Positions 1 through 8,027 of a stretch of 51,819 nt of DNA are shown here, one piece after another. A program made the position numbers and the translations under genes. Under the pieces are notes generated by a model. That model saw only the letters and a list, made by a program, of their open reading frames with translations, searched no databases and was not told the origin of the DNA. The DNA lies in NCBI GenBank assembly GCA_016202695.1, contig JACQOE010000076.1, positions 1 to 51,819 of the forward strand. The letters run 5' to 3'. The stretch comes from Pseudomonadota bacterium (GTDB lineage Bacteria; Pseudomonadota; Alphaproteobacteria; JACQOE01). Position 1 is the first letter of the stretch, and each line of letters starts with the position of its first letter.

Positions 1-30
1 CACATAACAAGCCCGGGCATTCAAAAATAT

Positions 31-54
31 TCACGCCGGCGTGATCTGGCGTGA
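31..54. promoter_or_regulatory. Perfect 14-bp palindrome plus a repeated half-site
   Basis: TCACGCCGGCGTGA (31-44) is a perfect palindrome. Its right half GGCGTGA recurs at 48-54, exactly 10 bp (one helical turn) further on. An AT-rich stretch with a TATAGA hexamer (78-83) follows. This looks like an operator with an extra half-site, for the small gene at 216 or for a divergent gene left of the window. The regulator is unknown. Confidence 0.4.
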
Positions 55-161
55 CTGTCAAATCGAGAATATTTTACTATAGATTCGCTCCACGATTACA
101 AGTTATTGATCGCGAAGTGATGAACAATTCATCCAATCCAGCCTCATATTGATCCATGAAA

Positions 162-180
162 TTACGGGCACGGCCCGTAA
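162..180. promoter_or_regulatory. 8-bp inverted repeat upstream of the DUF1344-type gene
   Basis: TTACGGGC and GCCCGTAA are perfect complements around a 3-nt loop, ending 35 bp before the ATG at 216. It could be an operator or a leader hairpin. No T-tract follows, so it is not a terminator. Confidence 0.3.
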
Positions 181-215
181 CGGAATGGAAACTTCGAGCG
201 ACAAGGAGGATTCCC

Positions 216-476
216 ATGCGCTTCACCGTTCAGTCCGCCCTCGCCGGCCTCGCCCTCATCGCCATGGTCGCCGGCGCCGCCGCGGCCGAGATCACCGGCA
301 AGATCGTCGCCATCGACAAGGACAAGCGGACGATCCACCTCGACAACGGCTGGGTCTATCCCGTGGGAGGCCCGTTCGTCGACCTCTCCAAGTTCAAGGC
401 GGGCGACAAGGTCGAGATCTACGTCAGGCAGAGCGACAATCAGCTCACGGTGACCGACGTCATGATGGCGAAGTGA
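216..476 (+). CDS. Small secreted DUF1344-type protein
   Basis: An 86-residue protein. Residues 1-24 form a signal peptide ending in an AAAA cleavage region, leaving a mature domain of about 62 residues rich in beta strands (AEITGKIVAIDKDKRTIHL and similar). This matches the small periplasmic DUF1344 family of alphaproteobacteria, whose function is unknown. The ATG at 216 was chosen over an in-frame ATG at 156 because AAGGAGG lies just upstream (203-209) and because the signal peptide then sits at the N-terminus. A strong terminator follows the gene, so it is probably transcribed alone. Confidence 0.75.
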   Translation: MRFTVQSALAGLALIAMVAGAAAAEITGKIVAIDKDKRTIHLDNGWVYPVGGPFVDLSKFKAGDKVEIYVRQSDNQLTVTDVMMAK

Positions 477-513
477 CCCCGGCCCCGCAGGGTCACGATC
501 CGTGACACCCCCT

Positions 514-547
514 GGCCCCGCCCCGGTTGGGCGGGGCCCTTTCTTTG
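514..547 (+). terminator. Rho-independent terminator after the DUF1344-type gene
   Basis: GGCCCCGCCC (514-523) and GGGCGGGGCC (529-538) form a perfect 10-bp stem with a 5-nt loop, followed by CTTTCTTTG. It lies 37 bp after the stop codon. The remaining gap to 742 shows no further gene. Confidence 0.8.
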
Positions 548-742
548 CGCGCCCGTCGCGGCGCGGGCCGCGCCCCTTGCCCATTTTCATCGGAATGGGG
601 CGCGCGAACCGCACCCTGGGGCCCGATAACCGATACCGGCGAACCTATGACTGGACTCGCGGCCCCCCCACATCTGTGACAGCGTGACAACGGAAGGTGT
701 GGGAAGGTTTGCGTGAGCGCCAGGACTCCAATTCTAGTCCGC

Positions 743-1147
743 TCATGCCGCGTCCTTGATGCGCCTCTTGGCCGCCTCCGCCAGGAACGCCGAGCGCGAC
801 TCGCCGGTCGCCCGCGCGGCGCGGTCGATCGCCGCCAGCAGGCGCTCGTCCAGCGACACGTTCACCCGCACGGCCTTGCCCGGAAGCTCGACCGGAACGG
901 CAACGATCAACGCACCCTTCGCATCGGCCCGGAAGGTCCTGTCGCGCCTCAACTCGGCCAGCGTGCGCAGCCGCGGCAACGGGTCTCCGTCCTCGACCAT
1001 GCCCGCGACATGAAAGGCGAGCGTTTCACTGGCGCGCCGGAGCGCGTCGTCGAGCGTGCCCGCGGCGGATACGACGCCGGGAAAATCGGGAAACGAGACG
1101 CCGAAGCGCTCGGCCTCCTCGTGGATCAAAGCGATGGCGTGCTCCAT
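743..1147 (-). CDS. hicB: HicB-family antitoxin
   Basis: A 134-residue antitoxin with two parts. Residues about 1-60 carry the HicB degenerate RNase H-like fold, with the typical F-P-D-F-P-G-V-V segment and the following ASETLAFHVAGM helix. Residues about 90-130 form a ribbon-helix-helix DNA-binding domain (VRVNVSLDERLLAAIDRAA). It lies 12 bp downstream of hicA on the same strand. In this family HicB neutralises the HicA RNase and represses the operon. The RHH output domain fits the symmetric operator seen over the hicA promoter. Confidence 0.88.
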   Translation of the reverse strand: MEHAIALIHEEAERFGVSFPDFPGVVSAAGTLDDALRRASETLAFHVAGMVEDGDPLPRLRTLAELRRDRTFRADAKGALIVAVPVELPGKAVRVNVSLDERLLAAIDRAARATGESRSAFLAEAAKRRIKDAA

Positions 1148-1159
1148 CTCGCGCCGTCC

Positions 1160-1372
1160 CTAGCGACCTCTCCATTTCCATCCCGCCTGCCGGAAAACGC
1201 TGCGGAGCGTCCCCATCGGGATCTCGCCCGCGCCCGTGTCCACCGTGACCTTTCCCGGCTTGTCCGGGTGCGTGAACTGCACATGGTCGCCGGGGCCTTT
1301 GCGTTTCACGGTCCACCCGTCCGCCTTCAGGCGCCTGACGATGTCGCCCGGCTTCATGGTCCGGCGGGTCAT
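1160..1372 (-). CDS. hicA: HicA-family toxin (mRNA interferase)
   Basis: A 70-residue protein with a double-stranded-RNA-binding-like fold. The N-terminal helix (KPGDIVRRLKADGWTV) is followed by the catalytic histidine in GDHVQFTHP (His30) and the PMGTLRSVFRQAG helix that ends HicA proteins. It cleaves mRNA when not held by HicB. The ATG at 1372 is preceded by GAGGGCC; an alternative start is Met6. The length and histidine context look intact, so the toxin is probably functional. Confidence 0.88.
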   Translation of the reverse strand: MTRRTMKPGDIVRRLKADGWTVKRKGPGDHVQFTHPDKPGKVTVDTGAGEIPMGTLRSVFRQAGWKWRGR

Positions 1373-1392
1373 GGGGCGCAGGCCCTCGATGT

Positions 1393-1427
1393 TGTGTAAT
1401 TATACACACATTCGCGGGTGCCGGGAA
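1393..1427 (-). promoter_or_regulatory. hicAB promoter with operator over the -10 box
   Basis: Reading the minus strand, TTCCCG (1422-1427) and a perfect TATAAT (1399-1404) are 17 bp apart. The -10 box is the centre of the dyad TGTGTA-N4-TACACA (1393-1408). Binding of HicB there would block RNA polymerase directly, which fits autoregulation of a toxin-antitoxin operon. The hicA start is 21 bp downstream. Confidence 0.6.
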
Positions 1428-1804
1428 GCCCTCCCGTTCCGCCCTTTTCCGCGGCGCGCCCCCATGAGCACCGCCCCCGGCCGCCTCGCCGTGCTCCGCA
1501 CCGCCCCGGCCGTGCTCGCGTGGCAGTTGGTGGATTGGGGCCTCGCCCCCGTCGCCTTGCGAGCAGGCTGCGGCTCTCGCGCGAGCCATACAGGTCAGAG
1601 TATCAGCGTGAAATGGAGTCGTTGGGGGATCATCAACATCTTGGGGGTCATTCTACCGCTGGCTCTTGGCGTGATTTGCACAACCAAAATTGAGTAACAT
1701 TGATACCAAAAGTAAGTGGCGCGCTACACGGACCCGCCGCTTACCTATCGCTTAACCCACTGAAAATTTGGATCAGCCGAACTCAGATAAGCCATTGAAA
1801 TATT
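1428..1804. other. Gene-poor, lower-GC stretch beside the tRNA 3' end
   Basis: No convincing gene. One plus-strand frame from ATG 1464 to 1697 would encode 77 residues with a hydrophobic C-terminal segment (WGIINILGVILPLALGV), but it has no Shine-Dalgarno sequence and no family I recognise. From about 1590 on, the sequence is visibly poorer in G+C than its surroundings. Its position directly beyond the tRNA 3' end suggests eroded acquired DNA. Confidence 0.4.
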
Positions 1805-1881
1805 TGGTAGCGGAGGAGGGATTCGAACCCCCGACACACGGATTATGATTCCGCTGCTCTAACCAGCTGAGCTACTCCGCC
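1805..1881 (-). tRNA. tRNA-Met (CAT anticodon), elongator type
   Basis: A 77-nt cloverleaf on the minus strand. The acceptor stem is GGCGGAG paired with CTCCGCT (one G-U), with discriminator A and an encoded CCA. The D arm holds AGCTCAGCTGGTTAGAGC, the anticodon loop is A-T-CAT-A-A, and the T arm is GGGGGTTCGAATCCC. The first acceptor pair is G-U, not the mismatch expected of an initiator tRNA. A lysidine-type tRNA-Ile2 also has a CAT anticodon, but the anticodon stem here resembles elongator tRNA-Met. Confidence 0.92.
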
Positions 1882-1935
1882 CCAGGTATCGGCCGCACGC
1901 CAACGGCCCGCCCGGCCCGCGCGCCGGCACTGCCC

Positions 1936-1963
1936 TATATAGCGGCGCGGGCGCGAGCGTCAA
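1936..1963 (-). promoter_or_regulatory. Promoter of the tRNA-Met gene
   Basis: On the minus strand TTGACG (1958-1963) and TATATA (1936-1941) are separated by 16 bp, a strong sigma70-type pair about 55 bp before the mature tRNA 5' end. A GC-rich discriminator (GGGC) follows, as in many stable-RNA promoters. Confidence 0.65.
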
Positions 1964-2014
1964 GCGCGCGCCCCTTGGCGCGGACTCCCTGCCTCCGCCG
2001 GCCCCCCGCTTGGC

Positions 2015-3460
2015 TCAGGCGATGTCGGCGAGGCTGGTCAGCCGGAACACCCCGTCCTTGGGCTGGCGGGGGATCACGATCCGCACGAAGTGGGTGCTGT
2101 TGCGCTTCAACCAGCGGTCGGTTTCCTCCTCGCCGTGGATGACCAGCTCGCCGCCGCGCTTGAGGCGGGAATCGAAGTAGCTGACGTTCTTGCCCGGCGG
2201 GGCGGCGGTGATGGTGGCGGCGAGCACCCGGTCCTCGGGCCGGCGGATGCGCGGATAGAAGCGCGTCAGCAGGTCGGTGCGGTCGATGTAGAGGCAGCGC
2301 AACGCGCCGTTGCCGGAATTGACGTGCACGTGCTCCAGCACCTCGGCGTGGAAGAAGGTGGCCGCCTCCTCGCGCCCCTTGCGCCGCTCGCCGCTGAAGA
2401 ACTCGAGGAAGAAGTCGGGCACGTCGTTGCCGTGATCGTCGACCACGTGCACGTTCACCTGCAGGTACTGGTGGAAGTACTCCTCCGAGACCTCGCGCCC
2501 GGCGAAGAGCGCGCGCCGCGCCGCCTCGTCGGCGGCCAGCGCCGCCGTCGCCTCGCTCAGGTCCGACCAGCGCTCGCCGATCCGCCGGTAGTCGGCCCCC
2601 GACGCGCAGCCGAGCGCGGCCAGGATCAGCGCCCCGGGATCGAAACGGGGATCGGCGGCGCCGGCGACGTCGCTCTCCTCCGGGGTGACGATCGAGCCGT
2701 GCGTGCGGTTGGGGAGCACGGCGAGCGGGAAGCGGAAATCCTCGCCGTGGCGCCGCGCCCATCGCGTGGAGCGGGGATTGTCGGGATCGGCGCTGAAGTC
2801 GAGGGTGAGGCCCTCGGCGTTGAGGTTGGCCGCCGCCACCCGCACCGTGCCGTCGCCGCCGTCCTCGTTGACGATGGTACGCGGGCCGCCGGGATAGGGA
2901 TGGGTGCCGACGATGACGAAGGGCCACACCCCGCGCGGCCCATAGACCGACGGGGCCGAGCCCGCGCCCGCCGGCACGAACAGGTCGGCCTCCGCCAGCC
3001 GCCACTGATAGGGCGACGCGAGCTCGAGCGCGTTCAGCATCCCGGTCCCGGTCTGGAACCAGTTGTTCCAGCCCTTGACGATCCGCCCAAGCATGCTCTT
3101 GCCCATGGCGGCAAGCCGCGAGCCGAAGTTCGCCGGCGCCAGCATCACCACCCGCTTCACCGGGCAGTCGCGGCCGCCAGTGTAATAGGCGGTGAGCCAC
3201 TGGCGCACCACCAGCCCGCCGGTCGAATGAAGGACGATGTCGAAGGGGGCGCCGAGCGTGCCCTCGGCCAGGCGCCCGCCCACCACCGCCTCCAGGCGCT
3301 TGGCCACGTCCTCGATCCGCACGTCGTCGTCGAGCGAGACGTAGTCGCCGAGCCAGATCTCGTGCACCGCAAAGCCGCGGGCCGAGAGGAACCCGGCAAG
3401 CGGCTGGAACGACTTCGAGGTATCGCTCCAGCCGTGGAGGATGACGACGTGCCGAGGCAT
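2015..3460 (-). CDS. Alpha/beta hydrolase (esterase/lipase-like) with C-terminal extension
   Basis: A 481-residue protein. The N-terminal part is an alpha/beta hydrolase: the oxyanion segment VVILHGWSDT at residues 5-14 and the nucleophile in LHSTGG (Ser79), the form common in lipases and PGAP1-like esterases. Residues beyond about 300 form a beta-rich extension (VHVVDDHGNDVPDFFLEFF and onward) that I do not recognise. There is no signal peptide, so it probably acts in the cytoplasm. The ATG at 3460 follows GGGAGG at a good distance. The substrate is unknown. Confidence 0.75.
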   Translation of the reverse strand: MPRHVVILHGWSDTSKSFQPLAGFLSARGFAVHEIWLGDYVSLDDDVRIEDVAKRLEAVVGGRLAEGTLGAPFDIVLHSTGGLVVRQWLTAYYTGGRDCPVKRVVMLAPANFGSRLAAMGKSMLGRIVKGWNNWFQTGTGMLNALELASPYQWRLAEADLFVPAGAGSAPSVYGPRGVWPFVIVGTHPYPGGPRTIVNEDGGDGTVRVAAANLNAEGLTLDFSADPDNPRSTRWARRHGEDFRFPLAVLPNRTHGSIVTPEESDVAGAADPRFDPGALILAALGCASGADYRRIGERWSDLSEATAALAADEAARRALFAGREVSEEYFHQYLQVNVHVVDDHGNDVPDFFLEFFSGERRKGREEAATFFHAEVLEHVHVNSGNGALRCLYIDRTDLLTRFYPRIRRPEDRVLAATITAAPPGKNVSYFDSRLKRGGELVIHGEEETDRWLKRNSTHFVRIVIPRQPKDGVFRLTSLADIA

Positions 3461-3579
3461 GGCCCGACCTCCCTCGCCGGCGCCGGTCCGAGACGGGGGC
3501 CCGGCGCCGCGCCCGGGAGATTACCCGAGGGCCGACCGTGTTACAACCGGAAGTCGCAAAATCGGGGTCGCGCCGCCGC

Positions 3580-4731
3580 TCACGCCACCGCCCGGGGGGC
3601 GGCATTCTCGGCCCGCGCCCCGGCGGCGGCGATCCAGCCTCCCCCCAGCACCCGCTCGCCGTCGTAGAAGACACAAGCCTGGCCGGGGGCGACGCCGGCC
3701 TCGGGCGCCTCGAGCCGCACCTCGGCCCCGCCGCCGGGTAGCGGGCGCGCGCGCGCCGGCACCGGCGGTCGGGTCGAGCGGAGCTTGACCGCGAGGCGGC
3801 CTTCGACGAAGGGCCCGTCGCCCAGCCAGTTCACCGCCCGGAGCCGCAGTCGGTCCTCCAGCAGCGCGGAGCGCGGGCCCACCACCACCCGCCGGCTCGC
3901 GGGCTCGATCCGGACCACGTAGAGCGGCGCCTCGGCCCCGCCCGCGCGCGCGCCCAGCCCAAGCCCCCGGCGCTGGCCGACGGTGAAGTGAGCAATGCCC
4001 GTGTGGCGGCCGAGCACGGCGCCGTCGAGGCCGACGATCTCGCCCGCGGCCTCGGCCTCGGGGCGGAGCCTCTTCACCAGCTCGGCGTAGCGCCCCGATG
4101 CGACGAAGCAGATGTCCTGGCTGTCGGGCTTCTCCGCGACCGCGAGGCCGAGGCGTCGGGCGAGCGCCCGGGTCTCGTCCTTGCGCAGGCCGCCCAACGG
4201 GAAACGAAGATGGGCGAGTTGCCCGCGGGTGGTGGCGAAGAGGAAGTAGCTCTGGTCGCGGCCCCGGTCGAGTGCGGCGAGGAGCCGCGGCCCGCCGGGG
4301 CCGTCGGCGCGACGCACGTAGTGGCCGGTGGCGAGGGCGTCGGCACCCAGCGTGCGGGCGGTGGCGAGGAGGTCGCGGAATTTGACCGTCTGGTTGCAGG
4401 CGACGCAGGGCACCGGCGTCTCGCCCCGGACATAGGACTCGGCAAAGGGGGCGATGACCTCGTCGGCGAAGCGGCGCTCGTAGTCGAGCACGTAGTGGGG
4501 GATGCGAAGCGAGTCGGCAACCCGGCGGGCGTCGTGGACGTCCTGGCCGGCGCAGCAGGCGCCCCTGCGGCCCGCGGCCTTGCCCTGGTCGTAGAGCTGG
4601 AGGGTGATCCCGATCACCTCGAAGCCGTCTTCGACGAGGAGCGCCGCCACGGTCGAGGAGTCCACCCCCCCCGACATGGCGACCACCACCCGGGTCGCGG
4701 CCGCGGGCTTGTCGATGCCGAGCGCGTTCAT
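3580..4731 (-). CDS. mnmA: tRNA 2-thiouridylase MnmA
   Basis: A 383-residue enzyme that puts sulfur on U34 of tRNA-Glu, -Gln and -Lys, using ATP and persulfide sulfur that comes from IscS. The PP-loop SGGVDSS is at residues 20-26. The two catalytic cysteines are Cys112 (in CVACN) and Cys208 (in QDICFV), matching the family spacing. The start at 4731 was chosen because the PP-loop then sits near the N-terminus as usual; the frame stays open upstream to 4869 with no family similarity. Its sulfur source may be one of the desulfurases encoded nearby. Confidence 0.95.
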   Translation of the reverse strand: MNALGIDKPAAATRVVVAMSGGVDSSTVAALLVEDGFEVIGITLQLYDQGKAAGRRGACCAGQDVHDARRVADSLRIPHYVLDYERRFADEVIAPFAESYVRGETPVPCVACNQTVKFRDLLATARTLGADALATGHYVRRADGPGGPRLLAALDRGRDQSYFLFATTRGQLAHLRFPLGGLRKDETRALARRLGLAVAEKPDSQDICFVASGRYAELVKRLRPEAEAAGEIVGLDGAVLGRHTGIAHFTVGQRRGLGLGARAGGAEAPLYVVRIEPASRRVVVGPRSALLEDRLRLRAVNWLGDGPFVEGRLAVKLRSTRPPVPARARPLPGGGAEVRLEAPEAGVAPGQACVFYDGERVLGGGWIAAAGARAENAAPRAVA

Positions 4732-4903
4732 GGCGCGAAATATAGGGGATCGGCGGTGCCGCGCAAGGAACGAGGCGCCGCCGGGGGCTTCCGGGGGCAA
4801 CTCACGACAAATTGAGACGCGCGCGCGCGAAGTTGAGGAAGCCGCGCACCGAGCCGCGGCTAGGATCAAGCCAGCCCCTCAACGAGCCGGAGCCCGACAC
4901 GTC

Positions 4904-5389
4904 ATGTTCCCCCGCCCCCAACCCGGCCTGGCGCTGGCCCTCGCCCTCGGCGCAAGCCTTCTCCTCGCCCTCCCTGCGGCCGCCGATCAGGGCTATCCCT
5001 ATCCCGGCATGCGGCTGATCGCGTCGGCCAAGGACTTCGACAGACTGGTCGCCGACACCGAGGCGGCGATCGCCGCCAACGGCATGGGGCTGGTCACCCA
5101 GGCGAGCGCCTCGGCCGGCGCAGCCCGCCGGGGGATCAAGATTTCCGGCAACATGGTGATCGGGGTGTTCCGCAACGACTTCGCGGTCCGCGTGCTGGCG
5201 GCGAGCGTGACGGCGGGGATCGAGGCGCCGCTCCGGCTCTACCTCGTCGAGAACGCCGACGGCACGGCGACGCTTGCCTACCGCACGCCCTCGGCCGTGT
5301 TCAAGCCTTACGGGAGCCCCGATCTGGACGAGATGGCGAAGGAGCTGGACGTGATCTTCGCCGCCATCGCCGGGGCAGCGACGCGCTGA
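4904..5389 (+). CDS. Secreted DUF302-domain protein
   Basis: A 161-residue protein. Residues 1-27 form a signal peptide (hydrophobic LALALALGASLLLALPAAA). The mature part resembles the DUF302 fold: the segment KDFDRLVADTEAAIAANGM, then VIGVFRNDFAVRVL and a C-terminal LRLYLVENADGTATLAY strand pair. DUF302 proteins are small periplasmic or cytoplasmic proteins without a settled function. The gene ends one base before the stop of the convergent tenA, so no terminator fits between them. Confidence 0.75.
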   Translation: MFPRPQPGLALALALGASLLLALPAAADQGYPYPGMRLIASAKDFDRLVADTEAAIAANGMGLVTQASASAGAARRGIKISGNMVIGVFRNDFAVRVLAASVTAGIEAPLRLYLVENADGTATLAYRTPSAVFKPYGSPDLDEMAKELDVIFAAIAGAATR

Positions 5390-5390
5390 C

Positions 5391-6065
5391 CTAGTCCGAA
5401 AGGTCGAGCCCCATCTGCCAGAAGTCGGCCTCGAGCCGGGTGGCCCGGCGGAAGGTGGCGGCGAGCGGGCCGAGGCGCGCCTCGGCGCCGCGCGCGGCCC
5501 ACAGCCGGTCGAGCTGGCGGCGGGCCGCCGCGGCCACCTCCTGGTACTCGGCGCCGGCGTACATCTCGATCCACTCACGGTAGGGGTTGCCGGCGAGCCG
5601 GGTCGCGGGATCGGCGGCCAGGCGGGCGCCGATCTCGCCGTAGCCGACCACGCAGGGGGCGAGCGCGACGGAGAGGTCGAGCGCGTCGCCGGCGAGGCCC
5701 CGCTCGAGCACGTACCGGGTATAAGCCATCGTCGCCCGGGCCTCGGGAAGCGCCGCCATCTCGGCCTCGGTCATGCCCCAGCGCGCGCAGTAGGTGACGT
5801 GAAGCCCCATCTCGGTGTCGAGGAGCGCGGCCAGCGTGCGCGAGGCCGCGCGCATGTCCTCGATCCCCTCGGCCTTGAAGGCGGCGAGCGCGTAGGCGCG
5901 GGCGAAGTGGATCAGGAACAGGTAGTCCTGGCCGAGATAGTGGCGGAAGGAGGCGTCGGCCAGCGTGCCGGCGGCAAGGGCGCGCACGAAGTCATGCTCG
6001 ACGTAGGCGCGCCAGTCGTCGGCAGAGGCCGCCTTGAGGCGGGTGAAGAGGCCGCCGGCCGACAC
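5391..6065 (-). CDS. tenA: TenA-family thiaminase II / aminopyrimidine hydrolase
   Basis: A 224-residue all-helical enzyme that hydrolyses aminomethyl-pyrimidine breakdown products of thiamine for salvage. The key residues are present: Asp47 in GQDYLFL, the catalytic Cys138 in LAPCVVGYGEIG and Glu212 in LEADFW. It begins 4 bp after the ferredoxin stop and is the last gene of the cysE-isc operon. A thiamine-salvage gene at the end of an iron-sulfur operon is unusual; thiazole synthesis also depends on desulfurase sulfur, which may be the link. Confidence 0.92.
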   Translation of the reverse strand: MSAGGLFTRLKAASADDWRAYVEHDFVRALAAGTLADASFRHYLGQDYLFLIHFARAYALAAFKAEGIEDMRAASRTLAALLDTEMGLHVTYCARWGMTEAEMAALPEARATMAYTRYVLERGLAGDALDLSVALAPCVVGYGEIGARLAADPATRLAGNPYREWIEMYAGAEYQEVAAAARRQLDRLWAARGAEARLGPLAATFRRATRLEADFWQMGLDLSD

Positions 6066-6069
6066 CGCC

Positions 6070-6411
6070 TCAGCCCTGCTCGACCAGCATGTTGCGGGTG
6101 GCCGTCGGCAGGGTCACCGTGAGCCCGTCGAGGTCGTCGGTCATGATGATCTGGCAACCCAGGCGCGAGGTGGGGGTGAGGCCGAAGGCGAGGTCGAGCA
6201 TGTCCTCCTCGTCCTCGCTCGGCTCGCTCAGCCGGTCGAAGAACCGGGGCTCGACGATCACGTGGCAGGTGGAGCAGGCGAGCGAGCCCTCGCACGCGCC
6301 CTCAATGTCCACCCCGTGCCGGTGGGCGATCTCGAGCACCGAGAGGCCGAGGGGGGCATCCACCTCGCGCCGCTCGCCGGTCTTCGGGTCGATGAAGGTC
6401 ATCCTGGGCAT
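6070..6411 (-). CDS. fdx: [2Fe-2S] ferredoxin, adrenodoxin/Isc type
   Basis: A 113-residue ferredoxin. The cluster ligands follow the adrenodoxin pattern C-x5-C-x2-C and a distant fourth: Cys40, Cys46, Cys49 and Cys86 ([20 protein letters not shown]). Ferredoxins of this class deliver electrons for Fe-S cluster assembly. The start at 6411 has AGGAG at a proper distance. It is 48 bp downstream of iscA and just upstream of tenA, as part of the operon. Confidence 0.93.
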   Translation of the reverse strand: MPRMTFIDPKTGERREVDAPLGLSVLEIAHRHGVDIEGACEGSLACSTCHVIVEPRFFDRLSEPSEDEEDMLDLAFGLTPTSRLGCQIIMTDDLDGLTVTLPTATRNMLVEQG

Positions 6412-6459
6412 GGCCGCTCCTGATCGGGTGCGCGCGGGACGGTCGCTCCGACATGGCAC

Positions 6460-6801
6460 TCAGACGTGGAACGACTCGCCGCAGCCGCAGCGGCCCTTCT
6501 CGTTGGGATTGACGAAGGTGAAGCCCGATCGGAGCTTGTCCTCGACATAGTCCATGGTGGTGCCGAACAGGAACATGGTGGCCTTGGGGTCGATCAGCAC
6601 CCTCACCCCGTCCTGCTCGATCACCTCGTCGCCCGGGTCCACCTTGTCGGCGAATTCCATGGTGTAGGAGAGTCCCGAGCAGCCCTTGGTCGCCACCCCC
6701 ACCCGGAGCCCCACGCAGGAGGCGCCGCGAGTCGCCATCAGCGCCTTCAATCGCGCGACCGCGGCCTCGGAGAGCCGGATCGGTGCCGTTCGTGCCTTCA
6801 T
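6460..6801 (-). CDS. iscA: A-type iron-sulfur carrier protein IscA
   Basis: A 113-residue A-type carrier (HesB/IscA/SufA fold). The three conserved cysteines are Cys41 (TKGCSGLSY) and Cys105/Cys107 in the C-terminal CGCGES motif. It accepts iron or clusters and passes them to target enzymes. The start overlaps the iscS stop by 4 bp (ATGA), so the two are translationally coupled and there is no room for iscU between them, where it stands in the classical operon. SufA or ErpA would be alternative names; the neighbours favour IscA. Confidence 0.9.
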   Translation of the reverse strand: MKARTAPIRLSEAAVARLKALMATRGASCVGLRVGVATKGCSGLSYTMEFADKVDPGDEVIEQDGVRVLIDPKATMFLFGTTMDYVEDKLRSGFTFVNPNEKGRCGCGESFHV

Positions 6802-7994
6802 GCCGTCTTCCTTCTTTCACCGCTTCCGCGCAGCCGCTCCACCGCCTCGGCGATGGCGCCGGCGGCCGCCTCGACCTCGGCCTCGGTGGTGAAGCGCCCG
6901 AGGCCGATCCTGACGCTCGCCGCCGCGCCCTCGGGCGAGAGCCCGAGGGCGCGAAGCACGTAGGAGGGTTCGACCTCGGCCGAGCTGCAGGCCGACCCGG
7001 TCGAAAGCGCCACCCGCCCGGCCAGCGCCGCCACCAGCCCGGTCGCCGCGACGCCCTCGAAGGCGAGGTTGAGGTTGCCCGGGACGCGCGCCTCGGCGTC
7101 GCCGTTGAGCCGCACCGCCCCGAGCCGACGCCGCAGCGTCGCGAGCAAGCGGTCGCGAAGCGCCCGCAGCCTCCCGCCCTCGCCCGCCATCTCCGCCCCG
7201 GCGATCCGCGCCGCCTCGCCCAGGCCGACGGCGAGGGGGAGCGGCACGGTCCCCGAGCGCAGACCCCGCTCCTGCCCGCCGCCGTCGAACAGCGGCTCGA
7301 CCCGCGCCCGCGGCCGGCGGCGCACGTAGAGGGCGCCCACGCCCATCGGCCCGTAGACCTTGTGGGCCGAGACGCTCAAGAGATCAAGTCCCATCGCCTC
7401 GACGTCAAGGGGGATCTTGCCCACCGCCTGGGCGGCGTCGGAGTGGAAGGTGACGCCGTGGGCGCGGCAGAGGGCGCCGATCTCGGCGATCGGCTGGATC
7501 ACGCCGATCTCGTTGTTGACGGCCATGATCGAGACGAGCGCGGTCTCGGGCGTCAGCGCCGCGGCAAGGCGCCCGAGATCGACGAGCCCGCCGGCGCCGA
7601 CCGGGAGAAGGGTGACGCGGAAGCCCTCGCCCTCGAGGCGGCGAAGCGACTCGAGCACGCACTTGTGCTCGGTGGCGCAGGCGACCAGGTGGTCCTTGCC
7701 CTCGTGCGCGCGGGCGAAGCGGGCGCGCCCCTTGATCGCCAGGTTGTTGGCCTCGGTCGCCCCCGAGGTGAAGACGATCTCGCGCGGCTCCGCCCCGATC
7801 AGGGCGGCGAGGCGCGCGCGCGCCTCCTCGACCGCCGCCTCGGCGGCGCGCCCGAAGGCGTGGCTGGCCGAGTGCGGATTGCCGAAGCGGGGGCCGAAGT
7901 GTGGTAGCATCGCCTCCAGCACCCGCGGATCGGTCGGCGTGGTCGCCTGGTAGTCGAGGTAGATCATGCCGTCGGTGCTGGCCTTCGCCGTCAT
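6798..7994 (-). CDS. iscS: Cysteine desulfurase IscS
   Basis: A 398-residue PLP enzyme that takes sulfur from cysteine as a persulfide. PLP is bound by Lys212 in SVSAHKVYGPMG, with the upstream His/Asp/Gln set in TEHK and HSDAAQA. The catalytic loop is STGSACSSAEVEPSYVLRALGL with Cys336, the IscS-type loop. The C-terminus is shorter than in E. coli IscS and does not end in the usual tail that docks IscU, which is notable because no iscU lies in the operon. It follows a second desulfurase by 33 bp. Confidence 0.93.
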   Translation of the reverse strand: MTAKASTDGMIYLDYQATTPTDPRVLEAMLPHFGPRFGNPHSASHAFGRAAEAAVEEARARLAALIGAEPREIVFTSGATEANNLAIKGRARFARAHEGKDHLVACATEHKCVLESLRRLEGEGFRVTLLPVGAGGLVDLGRLAAALTPETALVSIMAVNNEIGVIQPIAEIGALCRAHGVTFHSDAAQAVGKIPLDVEAMGLDLLSVSAHKVYGPMGVGALYVRRRPRARVEPLFDGGGQERGLRSGTVPLPLAVGLGEAARIAGAEMAGEGGRLRALRDRLLATLRRRLGAVRLNGDAEARVPGNLNLAFEGVAATGLVAALAGRVALSTGSACSSAEVEPSYVLRALGLSPEGAAASVRIGLGRFTTEAEVEAAAGAIAEAVERLRGSGERRKTA

Positions 7995-8027
7995 CGTCCG
8001 GTTCCCTGCGGCACTGGCCCGGCGTCC

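Noticed and set aside
1464..1697. 77-residue frame with a hydrophobic C-terminus
   Set aside because: No ribosome-binding site, no family resemblance, and codon use changes along the frame; kept only as a note in the gene-poor stretch.
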